Shown here: positions 1-9,430 of the stretch, one piece after another | How positions within the stretch are numbered: position 1 is the stretch's first letter | Layout of the letters: every line of letters begins with the position of its first letter | Assembly (NCBI RefSeq): GCF_003628505.1 | Contig: NZ_RBZP01000005.1 | Span: forward strand, 1 to 64,000 | DNA: 64,000 bases | Direction: 5' to 3' | Origin: Oceanobacillus halophilus | GTDB lineage: Bacteria; Bacillota; Bacilli; Bacillales; Amphibacillaceae | Notes under the pieces: model-generated | Told to the model about the DNA's origin: nothing | What the model saw: the letters and a program-made list of their open reading frames with translations, nothing else | The model's database searches: none | Position numbers and translations under genes: made by a program

Positions 1-140
1 GATGAGACCCCGCAGTGCGGTAGCACGAGGAGGCTCATCAGCCGCCCGCGGAAAGCGACTGCCCGGAGCGGAAATCAACAAGGCACTACATTTATCTTTA
101 ATTAAAGTAATTCGCATTCTATACAAATTACGAATTCCCC
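1..140. repeat. MITE-like intergenic element, cut by window start (gamma module, L-type end)
   Basis: Right part of one copy of the repeat family. It contains the inner GATGAGACC...GAGGCTCATC hairpin, the gamma arm GCGACTGCCCGGAGCGGAAA, and an AT-rich end with AATTAAAG and TCTATACAAAT that matches the L-type terminus of other copies. The left half lies outside the window. It ends roughly 90 bp before the dat ribosome site, so the dat promoter must lie in its end or in the short AT-rich gap. Confidence 0.8.
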
Positions 141-232
141 ATGCACAAAATTTTCTTAAAGTACAAACAATTATATTTACAATAACATACAATCGATATA
201 AACTAGACTTATTTAAGGGGAGGGGAATGGGA

Positions 233-1114
233 ATGTCTGTTTATCCAATTATCATGACACAGTCCAGATTTACACATCGGGAACATTTAAAATACCCATT
301 TGAAGAACGGGGCTTACAATTTGGGGATGGAATATATGAAGTTATCCGTATTTACCATGGAACCTATTATTTATTTGAAGAACATGTGGACCGGTTATTT
401 CGTTCTGCTGATGCGATAAAGCTAAAACTTCCATTTAATAAAGAGGAACTAAAAAAGCTATTACTGGAGTTGCTAAGCAGGAACGAAATGAAAACGGACG
501 GAAAACTATACTTACAGGCAACTCGTGGTTCTGCACCACGTGATCATATCTTCCCAGGAGAAGATGTGTTACCTAACATTTATGCCTATGTGCAAGATTT
601 GCCACGTAATTTAGATAGTCTGACAAACGGTGTAAAAACCATTACACAACGTGATGTTCGCTGGGAAAATTGCTATATCAAAAGTTTAAACCTCCTACCA
701 AACGTTCTTGCAAAACAAGAAGCAAAAGAAAATAGCTGTTATGAAGCAATTTTACACAAAGATGGTACAGTAACCGAATGCAGTAGTTCCAATGTATATT
801 TAGTGAAGGATGGAAAAATTTTCACCCACCCTGCCAAAAATAATATATTGCATGGATGCGTTAGAATGGCAGTAGAGCGCTTTGCAAAGAAACATAATAT
901 CCCATTTATAGAACAGGCTTTTCAAGTGAGCGACATGAGCTCAGCTGATGAAATTTTCCTAACAAGCAGTACCTCGGAAATTTTACCAATTATTCAAGTA
1001 GATAATACCGTAGTTAATGACGGAAAGCCTGGTGATATCACCAGACAATTGCAAACAGCTTACGAAAAGGATGCAAAGATTCATCAAACCATACAAGCAG
1101 AATCAAGAGAGTGA
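233..1114 (+). CDS. dat: D-amino-acid aminotransferase (D-alanine aminotransferase)
   Basis: PLP enzyme of fold type IV that interconverts D-alanine/2-oxoglutarate and pyruvate/D-glutamate, supplying D-amino acids for peptidoglycan. The 293-residue product has the family hallmarks: ERGLQFGDGIYE near residue 26, the PLP lysine in CYIKSLNLL (K150), and the C-terminal CSSSNVYLV and TSSTSEILP segments. Length matches the family. The reading frame is open upstream into the repeat, but ATG 233 is chosen because AAGGGGAGGGG ends 7 nt before it; ATG 227 would sit on the Shine-Dalgarno. It is followed at 44 nt by a P-loop gene and then a peptidase, probably one transcript. Branched-chain aminotransferase is a less likely alternative. 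Confidence 0.93.
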   Translation: MSVYPIIMTQSRFTHREHLKYPFEERGLQFGDGIYEVIRIYHGTYYLFEEHVDRLFRSADAIKLKLPFNKEELKKLLLELLSRNEMKTDGKLYLQATRGSAPRDHIFPGEDVLPNIYAYVQDLPRNLDSLTNGVKTITQRDVRWENCYIKSLNLLPNVLAKQEAKENSCYEAILHKDGTVTECSSSNVYLVKDGKIFTHPAKNNILHGCVRMAVERFAKKHNIPFIEQAFQVSDMSSADEIFLTSSTSEILPIIQVDNTVVNDGKPGDITRQLQTAYEKDAKIHQTIQAESRE

Positions 1115-1158
1115 TCTATTAACGGTCACTCTTTCCTTTTCTAGTATAGGAGGTTTTT

Positions 1159-1689
1159 ATGAAACGAATAGTCATTCTTGGTGGAAGTGGCGCAGGAAAA
1201 TCAACTTTAGCCAAACAACTCGGTTCGATACTACATATTCCTTTCTATCATCTTGATGCTCTTCACTGGCAACCTGGTTGGAAACCATTGAACAAAGATG
1301 ACTTTATCAAAAAGCAAGAAGAAATTTTACAACAAGAATCCTGGATCATTGATGGGAACTATAGTGGAACTATGGACAAAAGACTTGAACTTGCTGATAC
1401 CGTCATTTTTCTTCATTATAGGACCATTCTATACCTATACAGAATAACGAAGCGCAGAATTCAATATCACAATAAAACCAGACCTGACATGGGTAAAGAC
1501 TGTCCCGAAAAAATAGATTGGGAGTTTTTCCAATGGGTTAAAAATTTTAATAAAGAAAAAGCCCCTGCCCTTCGCAAAAAAATAGCGAAATTGGAAAATA
1601 CAAATGTTCTAGTCTTTAGATCCCCAAAAGAACTAAATACGTTTTTAATGAAATTAGAGAAAACAACTAAAAAACCAAATGATTCGTAA
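1159..1689 (+). CDS. P-loop nucleoside-kinase-like protein (DNA topology modulation/FlaR family)
   Basis: 176-residue protein with an N-terminal Walker A motif GGSGAGKST (residues 8-16) and the HLDALHW segment typical of proteins annotated as topology modulation or FlaR-like, which are adenylate-kinase-like ATPases of unproven role. The central WIIDGNYSGTMDKRLELADT region is the family's conserved nucleotide-kinase-like strand and helix. ATG 1159 has AGGAGG 7 nt upstream. It lies between dat and an S9 peptidase with 44- and 38-nt gaps, suggesting an operon. The substrate is not known; the topology name is historical and should not be read as a demonstrated function. Confidence 0.75.
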   Translation: MKRIVILGGSGAGKSTLAKQLGSILHIPFYHLDALHWQPGWKPLNKDDFIKKQEEILQQESWIIDGNYSGTMDKRLELADTVIFLHYRTILYLYRITKRRIQYHNKTRPDMGKDCPEKIDWEFFQWVKNFNKEKAPALRKKIAKLENTNVLVFRSPKELNTFLMKLEKTTKKPNDS

Positions 1690-1727
1690 CCAAGTATAAC
1701 TGTGATAATTTTTTAGGAGGAGTCAAT

Positions 1728-3731
1728 ATGACCAACAACAAACGTCCAATTACATCAGAAGATTTAACCAAAATTGAAATATTTAGCGATCCACAGTTCA
1801 CACCAGATGGGAAAGCATACACTTACGTCTCTACCATTATTAATGATAAAAATGAATATGAATCAAATGTTTACTATCAAAAATTAACACAAGAACCACC
1901 TAAACAATGGACATATGGTCATCATAAAACTAGTAATCTAGCATTTTCACCAAATGGAAAAAAAGCAGTTTTTCAGTCTGATCGCACTGGTGTTTCTCAG
2001 CTGTGGTTATTACATACAGATGGCGGTGAAGCGAAACAAATTACTACTTTTAAAAATGGAGCTTTCAATCCAGCATGGTCTAAGGATGGGAGATATATTA
2101 TTTTCAGCGCAACTTTAGATGCAGATGATGACATTCATAACCAAAAGGAACTTTCCAAAGAAGAAAGACAAAAAGAAACCGAAGAAAAGAGAAAAGAGCC
2201 TTTATTTGTGAATCGTCTAAAATATAAAGCCAATGGAACGGGCTTTTTGGATAATAAACATACACAAATCATTCGTTATGATATGGTCCATGAAACATTT
2301 GAACAATTAACTACGGCAGATGCAGACCACAGTTACCAAGATATTTCACCTGATGGAAAGTATCTTATCTTTGCTGCTAATTTAAGTCCGAATGCTGATT
2401 ATGAGCTTAATCATAATCTTTACTTACTTGATTCTGATACTAAAGAAGTAAAGAAACTAACAAACGATGAAGGCAGTTACTACAACGCTTCTTTTTCTCC
2501 AAGTGGGGATAAAATCGCATTTTTTGGCCATGAATACCAATATGCTGGTGCAACGCTAACGGAAATATTTATTCTTGATGTAAGAACAGGACAACGTACA
2601 TGTTTAACTAAAGATTTCGACGTTCAAATAGGTGATGCTGTTGCAAGTGATACTAGATTAGGAAGTTCTAAAACGGGTCCAGTTTGGTCTAAGGATGAAA
2701 CAAGTCTATTTTTTATTGCAACAGACTTTGGTTCCACTGGGTTGTATGAAGTCACTTTAGACTTTAAGATAAATGTCCTATATAAAAATGATAATCACGT
2801 ATATGGATTTTCTTATGATGCTGGGTCGGGATCTTTTATACTTGGAATAAGTACACCTACTAATCCATGTAACAATTACTTATTAACACAAGACTTTTCC
2901 TTAACCCAACTAACGCACTCAAATGACGCGTTTTTAAAGGAAGTTGAAGTTATCAAACCGGAAACTCTAGCCATTCCTGCTGAGGATGGTCTCGAAATTC
3001 AAGGATGGCTACTGAAGCCATTTGGATTCAAAGAAGGAGAAAAATATCCTTTTGTTTTAGAGATACATGGTGGACCTCACGCCATGTACGGACAAACCTT
3101 TTTCCATGAAATGCAACTGCTTGCAGCAAAAGGATATGCAGTGCTTTACATCAATCCACGTGGGAGCCATGGATATGGACAAGAATTCGTGGATGCAGTT
3201 CGATCTGATTATGGTGGCGGTGATTATTCTGATTTAATGACAGCTGTTGATTATGCTTTAGAGAATTATAGTTTTATAGACGAATCACGCCTAGGAGTAA
3301 CTGGTGGAAGTTATGGTGGATTTATGACTAACTGGATTGTTGGACATACAAACCGTTTCAAAGCGGCCGTAACACAACGATCTATTTCGAACTGGCTCAG
3401 TTTTTACGGTGTTAGTGATATCGGTTATTTCTTTACTAAATGGGAGCTTGGACATCATCTACTAGAAGATCCTGCTAAACTATGGGATTTCTCACCTATT
3501 AAATATGCTAAAAAGGTAAAAACCCCTCTGCTAATATTACACGGTGAACTCGATTATCGCTGTCCTATCGAACAAGGAGAACAACTCTTTGTAGCACTAA
3601 AACATTTACGTAAAGAAGTTGAGTTTGTGCGATTTCCTGGTGCTGATCACGAACTAAGCCGCAGTGGCGATCCAAATATGCGCATCGCACGCTTGGACGA
3701 GATTTGTAAATGGTTTGAAAAATATATATAA
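1728..3731 (+). CDS. S9 family serine peptidase (prolyl oligopeptidase/acylaminoacyl-peptidase, YuxL-like)
   Basis: 667-residue cytoplasmic oligopeptidase with the standard two-part design: an N-terminal beta-propeller of WD/PD40-like blades (repeated FSPNGKK, WSKDGRY, ISPDGKY, FSPSGDK, WSKDETS) to about residue 400, then an alpha/beta-hydrolase domain. The catalytic triad is visible as S528 in GGSYGGF, D609 in LDYRCP and H641 in GADHELS; the oxyanion segment EIHGGPH is present. It resembles Bacillus YuxL in length and blade pattern. No signal peptide is seen. AGGAGG lies 7 nt before ATG 1728. A terminator follows. Specific substrates cannot be read from sequence. Confidence 0.9.
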   Translation: MTNNKRPITSEDLTKIEIFSDPQFTPDGKAYTYVSTIINDKNEYESNVYYQKLTQEPPKQWTYGHHKTSNLAFSPNGKKAVFQSDRTGVSQLWLLHTDGGEAKQITTFKNGAFNPAWSKDGRYIIFSATLDADDDIHNQKELSKEERQKETEEKRKEPLFVNRLKYKANGTGFLDNKHTQIIRYDMVHETFEQLTTADADHSYQDISPDGKYLIFAANLSPNADYELNHNLYLLDSDTKEVKKLTNDEGSYYNASFSPSGDKIAFFGHEYQYAGATLTEIFILDVRTGQRTCLTKDFDVQIGDAVASDTRLGSSKTGPVWSKDETSLFFIATDFGSTGLYEVTLDFKINVLYKNDNHVYGFSYDAGSGSFILGISTPTNPCNNYLLTQDFSLTQLTHSNDAFLKEVEVIKPETLAIPAEDGLEIQGWLLKPFGFKEGEKYPFVLEIHGGPHAMYGQTFFHEMQLLAAKGYAVLYINPRGSHGYGQEFVDAVRSDYGGGDYSDLMTAVDYALENYSFIDESRLGVTGGSYGGFMTNWIVGHTNRFKAAVTQRSISNWLSFYGVSDIGYFFTKWELGHHLLEDPAKLWDFSPIKYAKKVKTPLLILHGELDYRCPIEQGEQLFVALKHLRKEVEFVRFPGADHELSRSGDPNMRIARLDEICKWFEKYI

Positions 3732-3744
3732 AATGGAATTAGAT

Positions 3745-3783
3745 TAACAGCCAGTGCACGGTAAGTGTGGTGGCTGTTTTTTT
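3745..3783 (+). terminator. Rho-independent terminator after the peptidase gene
   Basis: AACAGCCA...TGGCTGTT stem followed by a T run, 14 nt after the stop codon. It closes the dat-peptidase run. Confidence 0.8.
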
Positions 3784-3785
3784 AG

Positions 3786-3850
3786 GCTCTATTCTAAATG
3801 ATTGTCGCTTTTAAAATCATTGATATCATTTTATATAGTCGATATCCATC
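3786..3850. repeat. Degenerate end of a MITE-like element
   Basis: GGCTCTATTCTAAATGATTG, then CGCTTTT and TTTTATATAG, matches the consensus L-type terminus (GGCTCTTTTCTAAAAGATTG...GCTTTTT...TTTTGTATAG) seen intact elsewhere. No core or opposite end is visible, so this would be a relic. The match is partial. Confidence 0.4.
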
Positions 3851-3897
3851 TTTCATCGTTTAAACCTGCAGTCAAATATTTTTCACAACTAGAAAAC

Positions 3898-3929
3898 AAA
3901 AAAGCAAGGGCACTCCCCGCACCCTTGCC
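3898..3929 (-). terminator. Terminator of the arginine operon
   Basis: On the - strand a GCAAGGGTGC...AGTGCCCTTGC stem is followed by a T run, 18 nt after the carB stop codon. The operon therefore ends at carB. Confidence 0.85.
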
Positions 3930-3946
3930 ATCGCTTATTCTCTATC

Positions 3947-6900
3947 CTATAATTTCACTTCACTTTGACCTAAATATTCCTGCAAGGATAGCGTGACTCC
4001 CTCTTGCTGTTGGCTATTATAACAATCAAACATTGCCTGTAAAGTTTCTAGACTCGTAAAATACGAAGTTTGATAACGGACAGCTAATTCGCGAATAAAA
4101 AATCCGATTTTCTCTTTTTCACGTCCTTGATTTGGAATATTTAAGACAAGATCAGGTACGTCTGTAATCCAATAATCAAGTAAATCAGACTTATCGTTTG
4201 CAATTTCCTTTGCAGTAATTCCTTTTGATTCTAAGAATTCCGCAGTTCCTTCTGTTGCTACGATTTCAGCTCCTGAATCGACCAATTGAAATATTAGCGA
4301 CACACTTTCTTCTTTTAATCGATCAGAAATGGACACAAAAACCTTATTCACTTGCTCCCAATTCCCCATGTAAGAAGATACTTTCTTCAATGCTTCATTT
4401 TTAGAAGACCCGATACCTATAATCTCTCCAGTAGATTTCATCTCAGGTCCTAATACATGGTCTACTCCTTTTAATTTACTCGCTGAAAAGACTGGAGCTT
4501 TGACCGTATAATTTTTTGGCTCTTGCAACAAACCAAATTCATTGGTAATTTGCCCTAACGATATGCCTAACTGCGTCATCACAGCCCATTTAATCATAGG
4601 AATACCTGTTAATTTACTCATTATTGGTATCGTACGAGATGATCTTGGATTTACTTCCAATACATAAATCACATCATCATGAATGACGAATTGAATATTC
4701 ATTACGCCGATAATTGGCACAGTTCTGCTAATCTGATGTGCCATTTCCACTAATTGCCCTTTCACCTCATCTGATAGAGATATTGTAGGAAAAATACTCA
4801 TACTATCACCAGAATGCACCCCTGCTTTTTCTATATGTTCAAAGATTCCTGGCACTACAATATCTTTCCCATCACTAATGACATCAATTTCACATTCTAC
4901 TCCTGGCAAATATTGATCAATCAATAATGGCCAGCAACGATCATCTGTGTCCTTCTGAATTCGTGAAACATACCCATATAGTTCATTGTAATTATTACAA
5001 ATAAACATCGATTGCCCGCCAATAACATAGGATGGGCGGATTAACACCGGGAACCCGAGTTCAGTTGCCGATTCAGATAATTCTTCTACGGAATGAACAA
5101 TATGCCCAGTGATATGTGGGATATTTAATTGATTGAGAACTTCATAGAATTGTTCCCTATCTTCCATTTGATCTATATGTTCAGGCAGCGTTCCAAAAAT
5201 GTGAATGCCTTCTTCTTTTAAATTATTTGCTAGATTAATAGCTGTTTGACCACCAAATTGGATGAGGACGCCTTCCACCTCTTCTTTTTGTATGACTGCT
5301 AGCACATCCTCTAATGCAAGTGGCTCAAAATATAAACGGTCTGCTATAGAATAATCGGTACTAACCGTTTCCGGATTATTGTTAATAACCACCGCTTCGT
5401 ACCCCAATTCTTTCACTGCCCATGCTGCATGGACAGAGCAATAATCAAATTCAACACCTTGACCAATGCGAATAGGACCCGACCCTAAAACCAATATTTT
5501 TTTCCTATCCCTACTAGGCTCCACCTCATCTCGACCATGCCATGTAGAATAATAATAAGGGGTAATAGCATCAAATTCACCAGCACAGGTATCAACTAAT
5601 TTATATACTGGCTGTAACCCCATCTCTTTATAAAAGTCACGCAAAGTCTTTGCAGTAGTTCCAATCAGTTCGGCTATTCGATTATCACTTATATTAAATC
5701 GTTTTGCTTCCTGCAATCTCTCGTTTGGAACCTGTGGCCATTCAAAATCTCCCAAGGATTGCTCACACTCTATAATTTGCTGCACTTTTCTCAAAAACCA
5801 AAAATCAATATTGGTTATTTTTATTAATCGATTTATGTCCATGTTACGGTAAAATGCTTCAGCAATTGCAAACAATCGTAAATCATTTGGAATAGAAAGA
5901 AGTTCCAGCAATTCTTCTTGTGTTTTCTTCTCCATTCCGGGCCATTTTAGACTATAAACATTCATTTCTAGTGAACGTACCGCTTTGTTCAAGGCACCTT
6001 CAAAGGTACGGTCAATCGCCATCACCTCTCCGGTCGCCTTCATTTGCGTACCTAACGTTCGGTCTGCTTCTGTAAATTTATCAAATGGAAAACGAGGTAG
6101 TTTTATCACCACATAATCCAATGCAGGTTCAAATGATGCATATGTATTTCCTGTAATCGGGTTAATAATTTCATCTAAATGTTGACCAATTGCGCACTTG
6201 GCAGCAATACGTGCAATAGGATAACCGGTTGCCTTCGATGCTAATGCTGAAGATCTGCTCACCCGAGGATTTACTTCAATAATACAATACTCATTGGATT
6301 CCGGATGTAAGGCAAATTGAATATTACATCCCCCAACCACATCCAATGCGCGAATCACTTTCAATGAAGAAGACCGAAGCATTTGATATTCAACATCTGA
6401 TAATGTCTGTGAAGGGGCAACAACAATCGAATCACCCGTATGAACGCCAACCGGATCCATGTTTTCCATGTTACAAACAATGACGCATGTATCGTTCGCA
6501 TCTCGCATAACTTCATATTCGATTTCTTTCCAGCCTTTAATACTTTTTTCAACTAATACCTGGCTAATCGGACTTAATTTCAATCCATTTTTCAGAAGAT
6601 TGATGAAATCTTCTTCATGATAGGCAAATCCACCGCCTTCCCCACCAAGTGTATATGCAGGTCTTAGGATAACCGGAAAGCCAATTTCTCTTATAAATTC
6701 CAATCCTTCTTCGATATTTTCCACAATTTTAGATTCAGCTATCGGTTCATTTATATCAATCATTAACTGACGAAACTTTTCACGATCTTCCCCTCTTTGA
6801 ATAGAGGAAACAGAAGTACCTAGAAGCTCTACATGATATTTATCTAAAATTCCTTGCTCATGTAATTGGACGGTTAAATTCAGCCCCGTTTGTCCACCCA

Positions 6901-7168
6901 ACGTACCAATTAAGCCATCTGGTTTCTCCTTGGCAATTATTTTCTCTAAGGAAGGAACGGTCAGTGGCTCCAAATAAACATGATCGGCAATATTTTCATC
7001 CGTCATAATGGTTGCTGGGTTATTATTTACCAGCACCACTTCAATCCCTTCTTCCCTTAATGCTAGACAGGCTTGCGTACCTGCATAGTCAAATTCTGCT
7101 GCTTGCCCGATTACTATTGGTCCTGATCCAACGACAAGAACCTTATTCAACGTTTTATGCTTCGACAT
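3947..7168 (-). CDS. carB: Carbamoyl-phosphate synthase large subunit
   Basis: ATP-grasp synthase that makes carbamoyl phosphate from bicarbonate, ammonia released by CarA, and two ATP. The 1073 residues show the duplicated architecture: first carboxyphosphate half (KVLVVGSGPIVIGQAAEFDY at the start), oligomerisation region, second carbamate-kinase half (KILVLGSGPIRIGQGVEFDY near residue 555), and a C-terminal MGS-like domain carrying the GTAEFLESKG region. Both halves keep the ATP-grasp motif with E(V)NPR. It is last in the arginine operon and overlaps carA by 14 nt, which suggests translational coupling and an arginine-pathway role rather than the pyrimidine enzyme. It is somewhat longer than the roughly 1030-residue arginine-type CarB of B. 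subtilis, closer to PyrAB length. Confidence 0.95.
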   Translation of the reverse strand: MSKHKTLNKVLVVGSGPIVIGQAAEFDYAGTQACLALREEGIEVVLVNNNPATIMTDENIADHVYLEPLTVPSLEKIIAKEKPDGLIGTLGGQTGLNLTVQLHEQGILDKYHVELLGTSVSSIQRGEDREKFRQLMIDINEPIAESKIVENIEEGLEFIREIGFPVILRPAYTLGGEGGGFAYHEEDFINLLKNGLKLSPISQVLVEKSIKGWKEIEYEVMRDANDTCVIVCNMENMDPVGVHTGDSIVVAPSQTLSDVEYQMLRSSSLKVIRALDVVGGCNIQFALHPESNEYCIIEVNPRVSRSSALASKATGYPIARIAAKCAIGQHLDEIINPITGNTYASFEPALDYVVIKLPRFPFDKFTEADRTLGTQMKATGEVMAIDRTFEGALNKAVRSLEMNVYSLKWPGMEKKTQEELLELLSIPNDLRLFAIAEAFYRNMDINRLIKITNIDFWFLRKVQQIIECEQSLGDFEWPQVPNERLQEAKRFNISDNRIAELIGTTAKTLRDFYKEMGLQPVYKLVDTCAGEFDAITPYYYSTWHGRDEVEPSRDRKKILVLGSGPIRIGQGVEFDYCSVHAAWAVKELGYEAVVINNNPETVSTDYSIADRLYFEPLALEDVLAVIQKEEVEGVLIQFGGQTAINLANNLKEEGIHIFGTLPEHIDQMEDREQFYEVLNQLNIPHITGHIVHSVEELSESATELGFPVLIRPSYVIGGQSMFICNNYNELYGYVSRIQKDTDDRCWPLLIDQYLPGVECEIDVISDGKDIVVPGIFEHIEKAGVHSGDSMSIFPTISLSDEVKGQLVEMAHQISRTVPIIGVMNIQFVIHDDVIYVLEVNPRSSRTIPIMSKLTGIPMIKWAVMTQLGISLGQITNEFGLLQEPKNYTVKAPVFSASKLKGVDHVLGPEMKSTGEIIGIGSSKNEALKKVSSYMGNWEQVNKVFVSISDRLKEESVSLIFQLVDSGAEIVATEGTAEFLESKGITAKEIANDKSDLLDYWITDVPDLVLNIPNQGREKEKIGFFIRELAVRYQTSYFTSLETLQAMFDCYNSQQQEGVTLSLQEYLGQSEVKL

Positions 7169-8234
7169 ATTTCTCCCCTCCAGAAGTAACTACCTGATGA
7201 ATGAATTCCATAAAAATATATTCTGTATCACTTGGTCCTGGATGTGCTTCTGGGTGAAACTGTACGGATTGAACAGGTAAATGCACATGTTTCATGCCTT
7301 CCACCGATTTATCATTTACATTTTTAAATAACATATCAAATAATTCTGTGTCGACACTTTCTTCAACTACCACATATCCATGATTTTGCGAGGTCATTCG
7401 AACTTTACCTGTTTGCACGTCCTTAACCGGATGATTCCCACCACGATGGCCATATGGGAGTTTTTCAGTTTTGGCACCATATGCAAGTGCAATTAACTGA
7501 TGCCCCAGACAAATACCGAGTGTCGGATAGTTCTCTGTTAGTGCTTTAACAGTTGGAAACACCTGCTTTAACTCCATTGGATTCCCTGGTCCATTACTTA
7601 ATAGAATTCCATCTGGATTCAGTTCCTGTATAATCTCAAAGGAAGTATTATATGGAACAATTGTTACTTTGCAATTTTCCTTAAGCAAAGCATCTAAAAT
7701 GGATTTCTTATAGCCAAAATCTACTAGAACAACATGATACGGACCATCTCCGTAGGTTATCTTTTCGTTAACAGAAACTCGCTGAACCAAATCTACTGTA
7801 TCTTTATTTCCCCATTTCACAGGGGACTTTAATTCTTTCACCAGTCTCCCTCTTACTGTTTTGTGTTTGCGAATCGCCCCTACGAGAGTGCGGGTATCCA
7901 CATTGGCTAATCCTGGAACATTAGCTGCTTTTAGGTGGGAAGAAATAGAATGTGTAGATTGATAGTGACTTGGTTCTTCACAAAGATCATTAATAATAAC
8001 AGCAGTGACATTAATACAATTGCTTTCGGAATCCTGATCATTGACTCCATAACTACCAATAATCGGATAAGAGAAAGTTAAAATTTGCCCTGCATATGAT
8101 GGATCAGTAATCATTTCCTGATAGCCAGTCATGCTTGTATTAAAAACCACTTCTCCTTCTATTTCCATTTCAGCTCCTATCCAATCACCAACAAACTGCT
8201 CACCCGTTTCCAATATGAGATAACCCTTCGTCAT
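7155..8234 (-). CDS. carA: Carbamoyl-phosphate synthase small (glutaminase) subunit
   Basis: Class I glutamine amidotransferase that hydrolyses glutamine and channels ammonia to CarB. The 359-residue protein has the N-terminal CPSase small-chain domain (FNTSMTGYQE, SYPIIGSYG) and a C-terminal GATase domain with the triad C242 (GICLGHQ), H327 and E329 (QFHPEAHPGP). ATG 8234 is preceded by GGAGGGG. Its start overlaps the end of argD by 4 nt and its end overlaps carB by 14 nt, consistent with tight co-translation in an arginine-specific CPSase operon. Confidence 0.96.
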   Translation of the reverse strand: MTKGYLILETGEQFVGDWIGAEMEIEGEVVFNTSMTGYQEMITDPSYAGQILTFSYPIIGSYGVNDQDSESNCINVTAVIINDLCEEPSHYQSTHSISSHLKAANVPGLANVDTRTLVGAIRKHKTVRGRLVKELKSPVKWGNKDTVDLVQRVSVNEKITYGDGPYHVVLVDFGYKKSILDALLKENCKVTIVPYNTSFEIIQELNPDGILLSNGPGNPMELKQVFPTVKALTENYPTLGICLGHQLIALAYGAKTEKLPYGHRGGNHPVKDVQTGKVRMTSQNHGYVVVEESVDTELFDMLFKNVNDKSVEGMKHVHLPVQSVQFHPEAHPGPSDTEYIFMEFIHQVVTSGGEKYVEA

Positions 8235-9430
8235 GATGTTGTCCCCTCCGTCTCCGATAAAATTTCTTTAAAAGTCATTATGAATCGGTTTAATTCTTCT
8301 TTTGTTGTCGTTAATGGAGGTAAAATTCGCAGTACATTTACGCCAGCCGCAAGTACTAAAATACCTTTTTCCCGAAATTTATTAATCCATGTTCCCACCT
8401 GTTCTGAAAGCTCGATACCAATCAAGAATCCATTACCTCTTACCTCTTCTATTACTTCATAAGATTTCTGTAGTTGCAGCAGCTCCTCATTTAGCCAGGA
8501 ACTTTTTTCCTGAACTTCTTCCAAGAACCCTTCTTGCACCATGTTCTCCATCGTTGCCACACCAGCAGTTGCAGCTAATGGATTACCACCAAATGTACTA
8601 CCATGTGAACCAGGCTGAAAAGATGCCGCCACGTTCTCTTTAGCAAGCGTTGCACCGATAGGAACACCGGATCCTAAGCCTTTTGCTAAAGTGATTACAT
8701 CAGGCTCCACGTCATATTGTTCATATGCAAATAATGTTCCTGTTCTTCCTATGCCTGTTTGGACTTCATCTAACATCAAGAGAATATCGTTATCCTTACA
8801 AATTTTGTCCAGTTCTTTTAGCCAGTCACTATTTACAGGTCGTACTCCGCCTTCCCCTTGAATGATTTCTACTAAAACAGCAGTTGTTTTACCATCATTG
8901 ATTTCTTTTAAACTGTTAAAATCATTAAATGGTAAATAACGAAAACCCGGTGTTAATGGGGTAAAACCCTGATGGATTTTTTCTTGTGCCGTTGCAGCCA
9001 TTGTCGTCCCTGTTCGGCCATGGAAGGATTGTTTAAAAGTAACAATCTCTGTTCGTTCCGAATTCCCCTGATCCTTGGCATATTTTTTCGCTAATTTGAT
9101 TGCAGCTTCATTAGCTTCTGCTCCACTATTACAAAAGAAAACTTGATCTAATACACTGTTTATCGATAATAATTCAGATAGCTTTTCCTGGTTAGGAATC
9201 TCATATAAATTGGAGCAATGCCAGAGCAAATCTAGTTGTTCTTTCACTTGTCCATGTACATAATCTGGTACATGCCCCAGATTACATGTAGCGATGCCTG
9301 ATGTATAATCTAGGTACTGATTATCCTGCTCATCCCAAACCTTACTTCCTTTTCCTCGCACCATTCTCACAGGAAAACGATTATATGTATTCATGGTTGC
9401 CCGTTTTTTCTCGCTAATGGAATTAGACAT
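8231..9430 (-). CDS. argD: Acetylornithine aminotransferase
   Basis: Fold type I PLP aminotransferase converting N-acetylglutamate semialdehyde to N-acetylornithine. The 399 residues show FFCNSGAEANEAAIKLAR-type cofactor loop (residues about 99-113), FHGRT, the aspartate motif LMLDEVQTGIGRTG, and the Schiff-base lysine K250 in LAKGLGSG. Length and motifs fit ArgD. ATG 9430 is preceded by GGGGGAG. The gene overlaps argB upstream by 8 nt and carA downstream by 4 nt. Ornithine or succinylornithine aminotransferase are family relatives, but the operon position fixes the call. Confidence 0.95.
   Translation of the reverse strand: MSNSISEKKRATMNTYNRFPVRMVRGKGSKVWDEQDNQYLDYTSGIATCNLGHVPDYVHGQVKEQLDLLWHCSNLYEIPNQEKLSELLSINSVLDQVFFCNSGAEANEAAIKLAKKYAKDQGNSERTEIVTFKQSFHGRTGTTMAATAQEKIHQGFTPLTPGFRYLPFNDFNSLKEINDGKTTAVLVEIIQGEGGVRPVNSDWLKELDKICKDNDILLMLDEVQTGIGRTGTLFAYEQYDVEPDVITLAKGLGSGVPIGATLAKENVAASFQPGSHGSTFGGNPLAATAGVATMENMVQEGFLEEVQEKSSWLNEELLQLQKSYEVIEEVRGNGFLIGIELSEQVGTWINKFREKGILVLAAGVNVLRILPPLTTTKEELNRFIMTFKEILSETEGTTS

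Noticed and set aside
2-232. Extension of the dat frame upstream through the repeat
   Set aside because: The frame is open by chance through the repeat end; the ribosome site at 215-225 and the family's N-terminus place the start at 233.
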